Below, piece after piece: positions 1 through 7,040 of a DNA stretch of 64,000 nucleotides. The notes under the pieces were generated by a model. That model made no database searches. It had not been told where the DNA came from and was given only the letters and a program-made list of their open reading frames with translations. This DNA is from DASYQD01 sp036005845 (lineage in GTDB: Bacteria; Acidobacteriota; Thermoanaerobaculia; Multivoradales; JAIOJS01). Both the position numbers and the translations under genes were made by a program. The first letter of the stretch is position 1; each line of letters starts with the position of its first letter. The DNA lies in NCBI GenBank assembly GCA_036005845.1, contig DASYQD010000127.1:1-64000 (forward strand), read 5' to 3'.

Positions 1-34
1 ATCTAGCTAAACGGGATGGCTGTACCGCGGCTAA

Positions 35-91
35 CAGGACGGCGCGTCGCTGGCCAAAGAGCTGATCGACCACTTGCATTCAGTCGCCTAA
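35..91 (+). pseudogene. 3' remnant of the preceding cassette gene
   Basis: An 18-codon open stretch ends in TAA at 89-91, and that stop lies inside the first core box of the attC site, as is common for cassette genes. The peptide ends in KELIDHLHSVA and could be the C-terminal helix of a larger protein. The same frame has stops at 8-10 and 32-34, so the gene is either interrupted or reaches this tail through a frameshift. Too little is present to name a product. Confidence 0.3.
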
Positions 92-162
92 CCTTTCGTT
101 GCAGCGGACAATACCCTGGGCATTCGCCCGGGTATTGCCGCTGAACTCATACACCGTTAGGC
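86..162 (+). other. attC recombination site 1
   Basis: The outer core boxes are GCCTAAC (86-92) and GTTAGGC (156-162), matching RYYYAAC and GTTRRRY. Inside them CAGCGG (102-107) pairs with CCGCTG (138-143), and CAATACCC (109-116) pairs with GGGTATTG (130-137). A108 is left unpaired, giving an extrahelical T on the bottom strand, the hallmark recognised by IntI. The hairpin is 77 bp long, in the usual size range. Confidence 0.9.
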
Positions 163-178
163 GACCCGGACTACGACC

Positions 179-904
179 ATGGCTCGGCGAAACGTCGTAG
201 GAGAGTGCAAGCTGTGCGGCAACGTGCGCTCCCTCTGCCACTCCCACATCATCCCAGAGTGGGCCCATCGGACCACCTACGACGACACCCACACCGCCCT
301 CGCCATTCACGCTCCAACAGGTCGCAAGCGCGCGGTACAAGTGGGGATCAGGGAACACCTGCTCTGCCGCGAGTGCGAGGACCGGATCGAGCGCCTAGAA
401 ACCGGGTATCGGCGCTTCTGGGGCCGGCCCGACTTGTTTCCCGAGCCGCTCGCCGCGCCCTATGTCGAGATTCACGCAGTCGACTACAAGATAACCAGCA
501 AGTTCCTTCTCTCCGTTCTCTGGCGCGCACACATCTCGAGTCATAGGGACCTTGCCGGCGTTGAGCTCGGCCCCTACGGTGAGCATCTTCGAGTCCTTCT
601 CCTCGATGATTCTGCGGCTCCCCAATCGGACACGTATCCGACATACTGCTACGTCCTGCGCGATCCGCTCTCTGCCAAACTGGCAAAGTGGATCGTCTTA
701 AGTCCCGTTAGGGTTCGCAACGACGGGACATGGAACTACGAGTTTGCCCTCCTCGGCTGCGCCTGGAAGATCTTCGTTTCTCGCACACCACCGTCACTTC
801 CAGTCTCTTGCCGCTTGACAGAGGACGGCAACTTGGCCGCACCCGTCCTCAACTGCACCGACTTTCCGGCCATTGCCGCCCTTCTCCAGAGGTCACGGAC
901 CTAA
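179..904 (+). CDS. HNH-endonuclease-like CxxC protein (integron cassette 1)
   Basis: This 241-residue cassette-encoded protein has an N-terminal metal-binding signature: Cys10-x2-Cys13, His21 and His23 in SHIIPEW, then Cys63-x2-Cys66. The combination CxxCG, SHIIPE and a second CxxC is typical of a family usually annotated as HNH endonuclease or hypothetical and found in accessory DNA. The rest of the protein has no motif I recognise, and I cannot point to a complete HNH catalytic core, so nuclease activity is inferred. The ATG at 179 lies 16 bases after attC site 1. The gene sits alone between two attC sites, as expected for a cassette, and is presumably read from an upstream cassette promoter. 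A defence role is plausible from the neighbouring DUF4062 and TIR cassettes but not shown. Confidence 0.8.
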   Translation: MARRNVVGECKLCGNVRSLCHSHIIPEWAHRTTYDDTHTALAIHAPTGRKRAVQVGIREHLLCRECEDRIERLETGYRRFWGRPDLFPEPLAAPYVEIHAVDYKITSKFLLSVLWRAHISSHRDLAGVELGPYGEHLRVLLLDDSAAPQSDTYPTYCYVLRDPLSAKLAKWIVLSPVRVRNDGTWNYEFALLGCAWKIFVSRTPPSLPVSCRLTEDGNLAAPVLNCTDFPAIAALLQRSRT

Positions 905-915
905 AGTGGCGGGTC

Positions 916-991
916 GCCTAGCCCCTCGTTGCAGCGGACAATACCCGGGCGTTCGCCCGGGTATTGCCGCTGAACTCAGACGCCGTTAGAG
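916..991 (+). other. attC recombination site 2
   Basis: The core boxes are GCCTAGC (916-922) and GTTAGAG (985-991), the second deviating from GTTRRRY at its last base. The inner arms CAGCGG (932-937) with CCGCTG (967-972) and CAATACCC (939-946) with GGGTATTG (959-966) are identical to those of site 1, including the unpaired A at 938. It terminates the HNH-like cassette. Confidence 0.85.
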
Positions 992-1049
992 GCGGCGCCC
1001 GGACCGTCAGTTGCGTGCCACCACAAGACTCACAGCCAGGTAGGTCGCG

Positions 1050-2087
1050 ATGGACAAGCGATTTCAAGTATTCGTGAGCTCGACGTATGAAGATCTTCAG
1101 GCCGAGCGCCAAGAAGTTATGCAGGCATTACTGGAGTTAGATTGCATTCCAGCCGGCATGGAGCTCTTTCCCGCCGCCAACGAAAGTCAGTGGACCTTTA
1201 TCAAGAGAATTATTGGCGATTGCGACTATTACATCGTCATTGTGGCCGGTCGATACGGTAGCCTTAACCCGCAAGGAATCGGCTACACCGAGATGGAGTA
1301 CCGATACGCCACCGAGATCGGCAAACCGACGATTGCATTTCTCCACAGGGATCCGGAACAGCTCCCATTGAAAAGAACGGAACGGACACCGGAAGGACAG
1401 AAGTTACTGCGGGACTTTCGCGCCCACGTAGAGGGCAAGCTGTGTAAGCAATGGAGTTCTCCAGCCGAACTCGGTTCGGTGGTTAGCCGCAGCCTTGTTC
1501 AGCTCATGAAGGCAAATCCGGGGATAGGCTGGGTCCGCGGCACTGACGCCGGAGACCCCGCCGAAACCGCTCGGTTGCGCGCTCGTATCGAAGAGCTGGA
1601 GGCTGAGCTTGCTGCGCTCGCATCAACGGGGCCAAGTGGTACCGAGGCTCTCGCCCAAGGCCCGGATCGGTTCGGCGTCGATTTCTCGTATTCAGTGTAT
1701 GTTGCCGACACGTACAAAACTATCGGCCCAGGTAAAGGTACGCGCACTCTAGTGCTGACATGGGACGAGATAATGTCAATCGGACTCCCCCCTCTGCTTG
1801 TGGAGGGATCCGAAGAGCAAGTCGAGCGACGACTCGAGGACTATTTCCGAAAGAGGGAGGGGGCTAGACTCTTGGCTCCTGAGGGAGGACCAGCCCGCGG
1901 AATGAACGTCGATCTATCGCGCCTCAGCTTGCAGCAGATAATCATTCAATTCCGCGCGTTAGGCTTGATTGCGCCGAGTATTCGCCAGCGGAGTCTGCGA
2001 GATACATCAACATACTGGAAACTCAGCCCCTACGGTGCAACTGTCATGACGCGCCTGTGTGCTATTCGGCGCGACGAGCCGATGTAA
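1050..2087 (+). CDS. DUF4062 protein (integron cassette 2)
   Basis: This 345-residue protein begins with a DUF4062 domain (about residues 4-100): FQVFVSSTYEDLQAER at the N terminus, then a GMELFPA stretch, and YYIVIVAGRYGS followed by SLNPQGIGYTEMEYRYA. DUF4062 has a TIR/STIR-like fold and often forms the N terminus of multi-domain proteins in defence settings. Residues about 170-195 are a charged coiled coil (RLRARIEELEAELAAL). The C-terminal half, about 205-345, is unassigned and could be a sensor or effector. No transmembrane segment is visible. The ATG at 1050 follows a weak purine-rich stretch. The gene lies alone between attC sites 2 and 3. Its GC content is visibly lower than that of the surrounding chromosome, which supports horizontal origin. 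Confidence 0.85.
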   Translation: MDKRFQVFVSSTYEDLQAERQEVMQALLELDCIPAGMELFPAANESQWTFIKRIIGDCDYYIVIVAGRYGSLNPQGIGYTEMEYRYATEIGKPTIAFLHRDPEQLPLKRTERTPEGQKLLRDFRAHVEGKLCKQWSSPAELGSVVSRSLVQLMKANPGIGWVRGTDAGDPAETARLRARIEELEAELAALASTGPSGTEALAQGPDRFGVDFSYSVYVADTYKTIGPGKGTRTLVLTWDEIMSIGLPPLLVEGSEEQVERRLEDYFRKREGARLLAPEGGPARGMNVDLSRLSLQQIIIQFRALGLIAPSIRQRSLRDTSTYWKLSPYGATVMTRLCAIRRDEPM

Positions 2088-2146
2088 GGTCTATCTACGG
2101 CTTTGCGCAAGTTGACTCCGTTTCGGCGACCAGCGTTCGAAGCGCC

Positions 2147-2222
2147 GCCTAACCCCTCGTTGCAGCGGACGCTACCCGGGCATCCGCCCGGGCAGCGCCG
2201 CTGAACTCATACCCCGTTAGGC
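2147..2222 (+). other. attC recombination site 3
   Basis: The core boxes are GCCTAAC (2147-2153) and GTTAGGC (2216-2222). CAGCGG (2163-2168) pairs with a CCGCTG arm, and A2169 is again unpaired. The second inner arm (CGCTACCC against GGGCAGCG) has one A/C mismatch and differs from sites 1 and 2. It terminates the DUF4062 cassette and precedes the TIR cassette. Confidence 0.88.
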
Positions 2223-2305
2223 TTGAACGAAAAACACCGGTGGTGGGTCCAGCTTCGCTGCAGACAGAAGGAATAGCAGTTTGCTGGCCTGTTACAATCT
2301 ACGAC

Positions 2306-3022
2306 ATGGCTAGATGCACTGCACCAGTTCGGGGACATCGTACAGCGAGCGGCGCAGCGGACTGCCCCGCATGCGGTGGCCGCTATGGCCGCTTCGGCGG
2401 CTACAGTGGCTACAGCAGCTATGGGTCGTACTCGCCGTCGCCCTCCTACTTCCCTGCGGGGAGCATCGGAGGTGGCCGAAGCAGCGTCGGAGGGTCCGGA
2501 AGTAGCGCAAGGCCGAGATGGTCGCGAGCCGGTTCGTCCGTGTCCTACACGCCTGCCGACGTGCGAGCCCTTACGCCGATCCGCGACAGCATCGAGAAGC
2601 AAATGCGCCTGCCTGAGACTCGGGACATCTTTCTCTGCCATGCGTGGGACGATCGCCGTGGCGTTGCCAAGGAACTCCATGATTTGCTGGAGTCACTCGG
2701 AGTCTCAGTCTGGTTCAGCGAGAAAGATGTCGCCCTCGGCACATCATTGCTCCGTGAAATCGACAAGGGCTTAGCGAAGTCCCGAATCGGGATCGTGCTG
2801 GTGACCCCCGCCCTGCTGCGTCGCCTCCAGCAAGAGGGCATCGCCGACAAAGAACTTTCGGCACTTCTCGCGCGCGACCTACTTGTTCCGATTGTCCACG
2901 AGACGACCTACGAATCTCTTCGCGACGTCAGCCCCCTTCTCGGTTCGCGCAGCGGCCTGAGCACTGCGGAAGGGCCGATGCGAGAGATCGCGGCCAAGCT
3001 CGCTGAACTGGTGGCCGCCTAG
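2306..3022 (+). CDS. Zinc-ribbon/TIR-domain protein (integron cassette 3)
   Basis: The 238-residue product has three parts. Residues 1-25 form a putative zinc ribbon (Cys4, His11, Cys20-x2-Cys23). Residues about 28-75 are a Gly/Ser/Tyr-rich low-complexity linker. Residues about 105-236 are a TIR domain, with IFLCHAWDD at strand A, SLGVSVWFSEKDV, LREIDKGLAKSRIGIVLVTP, and a Glu in DKELSALLARDL at the position expected for the NADase catalytic residue. Bacterial TIR domains commonly hydrolyse NAD+ or make cyclic ADP-ribose signals in antiphage defence; activity here is inferred. I chose the ATG at 2306 because the ribbon starts there; an in-frame GTG at 2240 would add 22 residues. The TAG stop lies inside the truncated attC core box, as in the first cassette. 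Confidence 0.8.
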   Translation: MARCTAPVRGHRTASGAADCPACGGRYGRFGGYSGYSSYGSYSPSPSYFPAGSIGGGRSSVGGSGSSARPRWSRAGSSVSYTPADVRALTPIRDSIEKQMRLPETRDIFLCHAWDDRRGVAKELHDLLESLGVSVWFSEKDVALGTSLLREIDKGLAKSRIGIVLVTPALLRRLQQEGIADKELSALLARDLLVPIVHETTYESLRDVSPLLGSRSGLSTAEGPMREIAAKLAELVAA

Positions 3023-3023
3023 C
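3017..3023 (+). other. Truncated attC (first core box only)
   Basis: GCCTAGC, identical to the left core box of attC site 2, overlaps the TIR stop codon. No matching inner arms or GTTRRRY box follow, so the cassette array appears to have been cut here by a deletion or insertion. The IS-like repeat at 3114-3154 lies just downstream. Confidence 0.5.
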
Positions 3024-3113
3024 TTGCTCACCGCTAACCAAAACCTCATCAAGGCACACGGGGTCACCGCTCGAAGACCCTGAACTCCCGGCAACGCTAC
3101 CGGCTGAGCAGCC

Positions 3114-3154
3114 GGAGACATGGGTAACAAAGTAGACCGGGGACATGGGTAACA
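3114..3154. repeat. Tandem GACATGGGTAACA repeats, possible insertion-sequence end
   Basis: GGAGACATGGGTAACA (3114-3129) recurs as GGGGACATGGGTAACA (3139-3154) with a 25-base period. Short repeats of this kind occur at the ends of some insertion sequences (IS481-type ends look similar, from memory). No transposase is present. The repeats lie in the 198-base gap between the truncated array and the next gene, which otherwise shows nothing recognisable. Confidence 0.35.
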
Positions 3155-3220
3155 GGAACGCGGAGCTTTCGTAGGTGGGTCCGCTGGTCAACGGCACGCC
3201 TAAGCGCGCGACAGCCCTTA

Positions 3221-3613
3221 GTGGGCGACTTTGGAACCGTGCGCGACTACCGGGTCGCGATTGCCGCAGTCCTGAAGGCTGGCGTTTCGCTCAGGCAGTC
3301 TGAGCTCCTTCGCGCCCACCTGTGGGCGCCTCGTTACGGCGCGAGCTCGGCGGAGCTCGCGGAGGCGGTCGGCTACGGGAGTTGGAGGACGGTCAACTTC
3401 CAGTACGGCGCGCTGGCTCACCGGGTCACCATCGAGCTCGGCGTCTTCCAGCCGCCGCGTGGGCTCTGGGCGAACGTGCTCATCAACTGGGCGCCTGATG
3501 CCACGCGATCGCCGGCGGGGCATGCTCGATACGCTCTGCGCCGCGAGGTGGCGAGGGCGCTGATCGACTTGGGCTTTGGTGCGGCGCCGCCGAGCGCTTC
3601 CCTGCGCCCATGA
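3221..3613 (+). CDS. Hypothetical HTH-like protein
   Basis: A 130-residue protein with a GTG start. Residues about 8-75 (VRDYRVAIAAVLKAGVSLRQ, then LLRAHLWAPRYGAS, ELAEAVGYGS and VNFQYGALAHRV) form a short helical module that I have seen, from memory, as a free-standing small protein and at the N terminus of restriction-like HNH proteins. It resembles a winged-helix or HTH unit. No HNH or other catalytic motif follows. The stop overlaps the start of the next gene by four bases (ATGA), so the two are translationally coupled. It is the first gene after the damaged integron, and whether it belongs to the accessory region is unclear. Function unknown. Confidence 0.6.
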   Translation: MGDFGTVRDYRVAIAAVLKAGVSLRQSELLRAHLWAPRYGASSAELAEAVGYGSWRTVNFQYGALAHRVTIELGVFQPPRGLWANVLINWAPDATRSPAGHARYALRREVARALIDLGFGAAPPSASLRP

Positions 3614-4014
3614 ACGCCATGCGCACCGTCCTCTTCATCTGCGAGCACGGCTCGGCAAAGAGTGTCGTCGCCGCGGCTCACTTCAATCGTCTTGCCGCTC
3701 AACGAGGTCTCGCGTTTCACGCCATCTCGCGCGGGACGAGTCCGGACGAAGTGGTGCATCCCGTGGCTCTCGCTGGTCTCGCCGCGGAGGATCTGGCGCC
3801 CGCAACCTCACCGACGGCCCTCGAAGAGGGCGATCTCACCGGCGCAGCCCGCGTGATCGCGTTCTCGGAGCTGCCGCCGGCCTACCGCGCCTCGGGGGGC
3901 ATGGAGCTTTGGACGGTGCCGCCGATCAGCGAGGATTACGAGCGGTCGCGGAGCGCCATCGTCGCCAAGGTCGAGCGCCTCCTCGGAGACTTGGTGGTTA
4001 CTCCACGCACCTGA
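3610..4014 (+). CDS. Low-molecular-weight PTPase/arsenate-reductase-like protein
   Basis: A 134-residue protein opening with VLFICEHGSAKS, the beta-strand plus P-loop of the low-molecular-weight phosphatase fold. The family loop is C-x5-R, but here the residue six after Cys11 is Lys17 (CEHGSAK), and no clear Asp-Pro general-acid motif appears near the C terminus (PPISEDYER). It therefore either has altered chemistry or binds without catalysis. The fold assignment rests on the N-terminal strand-loop and overall length. It overlaps the upstream gene by four bases, and the next gene follows after 26 bases, so the three probably form an operon. ATG 3610 is used; ATG 3619 is possible. Confidence 0.6.
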   Translation: MNAMRTVLFICEHGSAKSVVAAAHFNRLAAQRGLAFHAISRGTSPDEVVHPVALAGLAAEDLAPATSPTALEEGDLTGAARVIAFSELPPAYRASGGMELWTVPPISEDYERSRSAIVAKVERLLGDLVVTPRT

Positions 4015-4040
4015 AGACGTGGGAGACCCAAGATCGACGC

Positions 4041-4292
4041 GTGAAGGTCCTTGCTTGGCTCACCGCTCTTGCCGCGGCCTATTGCGTCTGCCGCGCTGGC
4101 TTCCTGCGGGGCAAGCTGCCCGAGAACCGCAGGAAGAACCGGCGTGGAGCGCTGGATCTCCTCTTCTTCTGGCGGGATCCCGACATCTACACGCCGCAAG
4201 GCCAGCGACTCCTCGACAGCTACTGGCTCTGGCTTCTTTCGGGCCTGGTCCTCGGCTTCGTTGCCACCGGGCTTCTCGTGAGCTACTCCTAG
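4041..4292 (+). CDS. Small two-helix membrane protein
   Basis: An 83-residue protein with a GTG start. It has a hydrophobic N-terminal helix (residues about 3-18, LAWLTALAAAYCVCRAG), a basic loop (GKLPENRRKNRRGALD) and a C-terminal helix (about 60-82, LWLLSGLVLGFVATGLLVSY). The open frame continues upstream through the phosphatase gene, but that part is out-of-frame shadow, so I start at the GTG after the phosphatase stop. It belongs to no family I recognise. The two helices suggest an inner-membrane protein with the basic loop in the cytoplasm. Confidence 0.55.
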   Translation: MKVLAWLTALAAAYCVCRAGFLRGKLPENRRKNRRGALDLLFFWRDPDIYTPQGQRLLDSYWLWLLSGLVLGFVATGLLVSYS

Positions 4293-4424
4293 GCTGGCGA
4301 GTCGCGCCGATGGCTGCCGGCGAAGGCAGTCGACGCGGCGTAATTTCTCGGCGCTCATTGCGTAGAGACGGGGCAGGCCGCCATGCGCGGCACGTGACTC
4401 GTTTCTTCTGCGAGAGTACGCACC

Positions 4425-5819
4425 GTGTCGAGAGCCGCGAGCGCCGTGTCGAGGTTGACGATCGCTGCCGGCGTGGTCGCCGTGGTGGTGATCCTGCTCG
4501 GATCCGGCGTTTGGCTGCGGCGCGCTGCGCGGAGCCGCGAGAGGATCACCGAGACATCGACGGTGATCGCACCTTCCACCACTTCGGTGTCGTCGGCCAA
4601 CCAGCCGCCGCTCAGTGCCGCTCCGGGCTTCCTCTACGGCCGCGTCACCACGATCGACGGTGCCACCTTCGAAGGGCGCCTGCGCTTCGGTCGCGATCAG
4701 GAGGCGTTCTGGGGCGACTACTTCAATGGCAGGAAGACGCGGAACCCGTGGGCGGCCTACGTGCCGGCCGAGCGGCTGCCCAAGGAGCGCCGGCGCGCGC
4801 ATCACTTCCTCGGCTTCTGGTTCGGCCCCATGCAGGTACGAACAGCGCCCCTCGACCGCCTCCTCATGGCGCGCTTCGGCGACATCGCCCGGGTCCAGGC
4901 GAGCGCGCGTGTCGTGCAGGTGACGCTGAAGAGCGGGACGGTCTTCGACCTCCCCCGCTCGGAGGCGAGCGACTTCGACGACGGCGTGCGGGTTTGGATG
5001 GGAACGGGAGGCGTCGTCGACCTCGACAGCCTGCGGATCCGCACCATCGAGTTTCTGCCCACTGCTTCGTTGGCGGGCGCTCCGACTCGGCTGCACGCCA
5101 CGGTGCGCACGGCGCACGGCGAGTTCACGGGCTTCATCCAGTGGGACCGTCAAGAGTGCACCGGCTCCGACACGCTCTATACGCGGAATGCGAGCGGCCG
5201 GCTCGAGCTGCCTTTCGACACCGTTCGCTCGATCGCGCGACGCTCGTCGGGTGGCGCGCTCGTCACGCTCACCGACGGCCGAGAGATCGCGGTCTGGAAG
5301 ACCCAGAGAGGTGACGGCAACCACGGCGTGTACGTCGACGACCGGCGCTACGGCCGCGTGCTCGTGCCGTGGGAAGCGTTCGTGCGCCTCGACTTCAGCC
5401 CCGCCGACAGCGGTCCGGCCTACGGCGACTTTCCGCCCGGGCGCCGACTCGCCGGCAGCGTGACGACGCGCGACGGCCGCCGGCTCGCGGGCCGGCTGGT
5501 CTACGACCTCGACGAGAGCGAGACGAGCGAGACGCTCGACGCCCCTTCCGAAGGTGTCGACTACACGATCCCGTTCGGTCTGGTCGCTTCGATCGTGCTC
5601 CCCGCCGGCGGCGCGGGCGCAGATCAACGCGCCGACGTGACCCTTCAAAGTGGCGAAGAGCTGCATCTCAAGCGCGAGGGCGATCTCGGCGCGCGCAACG
5701 GCGGCATGTTGATCTTCGCCGCCGACAAGCAGCATCCCGAGTACGTGCCCTGGAGCGACGTGGCGCGGATCGAGCTCGACCGTCCGCCGGCGATGTTCCC
5801 GCCGCTCGGCGACCGCTAG
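4425..5819 (+). CDS. Membrane-anchored protein of unknown function
   Basis: A 464-residue protein with a GTG start and an N-terminal signal anchor (about 10-32, LTIAAGVVAVVVILLGSGVW), then a Ser/Thr-rich linker to about residue 65. The rest is beta-rich and contains repeated short modules of the type G-x-V-T-T-x-D-G-x-x-x-x-G-R-L (LYGRVTTIDGATFEGRL near 70, LAGSVTTRDGRRLAGRLVYD near 345), plus related blocks near 235 and 285. These resemble small SH3/LSm-like barrels, but the family is not recognised. It is probably periplasmic. The gene ends four bases before the convergent histidine kinase. Confidence 0.6.
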   Translation: MSRAASAVSRLTIAAGVVAVVVILLGSGVWLRRAARSRERITETSTVIAPSTTSVSSANQPPLSAAPGFLYGRVTTIDGATFEGRLRFGRDQEAFWGDYFNGRKTRNPWAAYVPAERLPKERRRAHHFLGFWFGPMQVRTAPLDRLLMARFGDIARVQASARVVQVTLKSGTVFDLPRSEASDFDDGVRVWMGTGGVVDLDSLRIRTIEFLPTASLAGAPTRLHATVRTAHGEFTGFIQWDRQECTGSDTLYTRNASGRLELPFDTVRSIARRSSGGALVTLTDGREIAVWKTQRGDGNHGVYVDDRRYGRVLVPWEAFVRLDFSPADSGPAYGDFPPGRRLAGSVTTRDGRRLAGRLVYDLDESETSETLDAPSEGVDYTIPFGLVASIVLPAGGAGADQRADVTLQSGEELHLKREGDLGARNGGMLIFAADKQHPEYVPWSDVARIELDRPPAMFPPLGDR

Positions 5820-5823
5820 CTGC

Positions 5824-7035
5824 TCAGGCCTCGGACGCGCCGACGCGCAACGCCGCGCCCGCCGCCCGCGCCACCAGCGGCAGTCGCACCACCAGCTCGG
5901 TCCCGTGCGCGGGTCCTTCGCTCTTCGCCTCGACGGTGCCGCCGTGCATCTCGACGAGCCGCTTGACGAGCGACAGCCCGATGCCCAGCCCGCCCTCGCT
6001 GCGGTTGATGTCGCGCTCGGCTTGCACGAAGAGGTCGAAGACGTGGGGCAGCAGGTCGGCGGGGATGCCGATGCCGTCGTCGCGCACGCTCAGCACGGCG
6101 TCGCCGCCGCCGTCCGACAGCGACACCCAGAGGTGGCCGCCGGGCTCGGTGTACTTCGCCGCGTTGGTGAGCAGGTTGGAGACGACCTGCAGCAGGCGGT
6201 CGGGGTCGCCGTCGACCACCAGCGGCGGCTCGCACAGCGTCACCTCCAGGCGGTGACCGCGCTGGCGGATCATCGGCTCGAGGCCGGCGACCGCCTGCCG
6301 CACCACTTCCTGCAGCGCCACGTTGGTTCGCTCGAGCACGACGCGGTTGCTGGTGACGCGCGAGACGTCGAGCAGGTCGTCGAGCAGCCGCTTCATGTGC
6401 ATCGACTGGCGGTAGGCGATCTGGTGGATCTGATGGAGCTTGGGATCGTGGGGCGAGGCGAGGCGCAGCACCTCGACGGCGTTGACGATGGCGGCCAGCG
6501 GGTTGCGCAGCTCGTGCGAGAGCATGGCGAGGAACTCGTCCTTGCGCCGCGCCTCGACCTCGAGCTCGCAGCGCGCCCGCTGCTCGGCGGCCCAGAGCTG
6601 GCGCCAGCGGCCGGCGTGGTCGAGGGCGATGGCCGCCTGGTCGGCGAGCGCGGCGAGGATCGCCTCCTCTTCGGGGTCGCCTTCGGCCGCCGCTGCGCCC
6701 TCGCGGTGCACCATCAGGATGCCGGTGACCTGGCCGCCGTGGATCACCGGCACGCCGACGAAGCTGTCCTCCTGCTCGTGGTCGAGGAGGTCGCGCAGGG
6801 CGCCGTTGATGCGCTCGTCGAGGGGCGCCGCGAATGCTTTCGCCTTGTCCTCGTCGATGCCGCGGCAGGCGGCCACGTGCGCCGTGCCCGTCTCGTCGGC
6901 GAGCAGCAGCGCGCAGGTATGGGCGCCGGTGAGCTGGACGGTCTTGTCGACCACCAGCCTCAGCACCTCTTCGTAGTCCAGGGTCTCGGCGATCGCCCGG
7001 TTGATCGCCAATAGATGTTGGAACCGATCCTCCAT
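5824..7035 (-). CDS. GAF-domain histidine kinase
   Basis: A 403-residue soluble sensor kinase. Residues about 20-165 are a GAF domain (EVLRLVVDKTVQLTGAHTC to ALADQAAIALDHAG). HisKA follows with the phospho-acceptor His in MLSHELRNPLAAIVNAVEVL near residue 195, then a HATPase_c domain with N box (LLTNAAKYT), G1 (VRDDGIGIP) and G2 (SEGGLGIGLSLVKRLVEMHGG). No transmembrane segment is present, so the signal is probably cytoplasmic. The open frame extends far upstream inside kaiC, but the kinase begins at MEDRFQHL, five bases after the kaiC-like stop, which fits an operon. The receiver and ATPase encoded upstream are its likely partners. Confidence 0.9.
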   Translation of the reverse strand: MEDRFQHLLAINRAIAETLDYEEVLRLVVDKTVQLTGAHTCALLLADETGTAHVAACRGIDEDKAKAFAAPLDERINGALRDLLDHEQEDSFVGVPVIHGGQVTGILMVHREGAAAAEGDPEEEAILAALADQAAIALDHAGRWRQLWAAEQRARCELEVEARRKDEFLAMLSHELRNPLAAIVNAVEVLRLASPHDPKLHQIHQIAYRQSMHMKRLLDDLLDVSRVTSNRVVLERTNVALQEVVRQAVAGLEPMIRQRGHRLEVTLCEPPLVVDGDPDRLLQVVSNLLTNAAKYTEPGGHLWVSLSDGGGDAVLSVRDDGIGIPADLLPHVFDLFVQAERDINRSEGGLGIGLSLVKRLVEMHGGTVEAKSEGPAHGTELVVRLPLVARAAGAALRVGASEA

Positions 7036-7040
7036 CGGCA

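Larger units (their letters stand above)
1..3023 (+). mobile_element. Integron gene-cassette array, distal part
   Basis: Three attC-like recombination sites (86-162, 916-991, 2147-2222) alternate with single plus-strand genes, the arrangement of integron cassettes. With the crossover inside GTTRRRY, the complete cassettes are about 157-985 (HNH-like protein) and 986-2216 (DUF4062 protein). A TIR cassette starts at 2217 and loses its attC after the first core box at 3017-3023. The left edge cuts into a fourth cassette. The attC sites share most of their sequence, as in a chromosomal array built by one integrase. No integrase or attI is visible; in standard architecture they would lie further left. 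The window alone cannot tell a complete integron from a CALIN (attC cluster lacking an integrase). Confidence 0.85.

Noticed and set aside
3936..5735. Minus-strand open frame (599 codons)
   Set aside because: Overlaps three plus-strand genes with better starts and structure; no recognisable motif.
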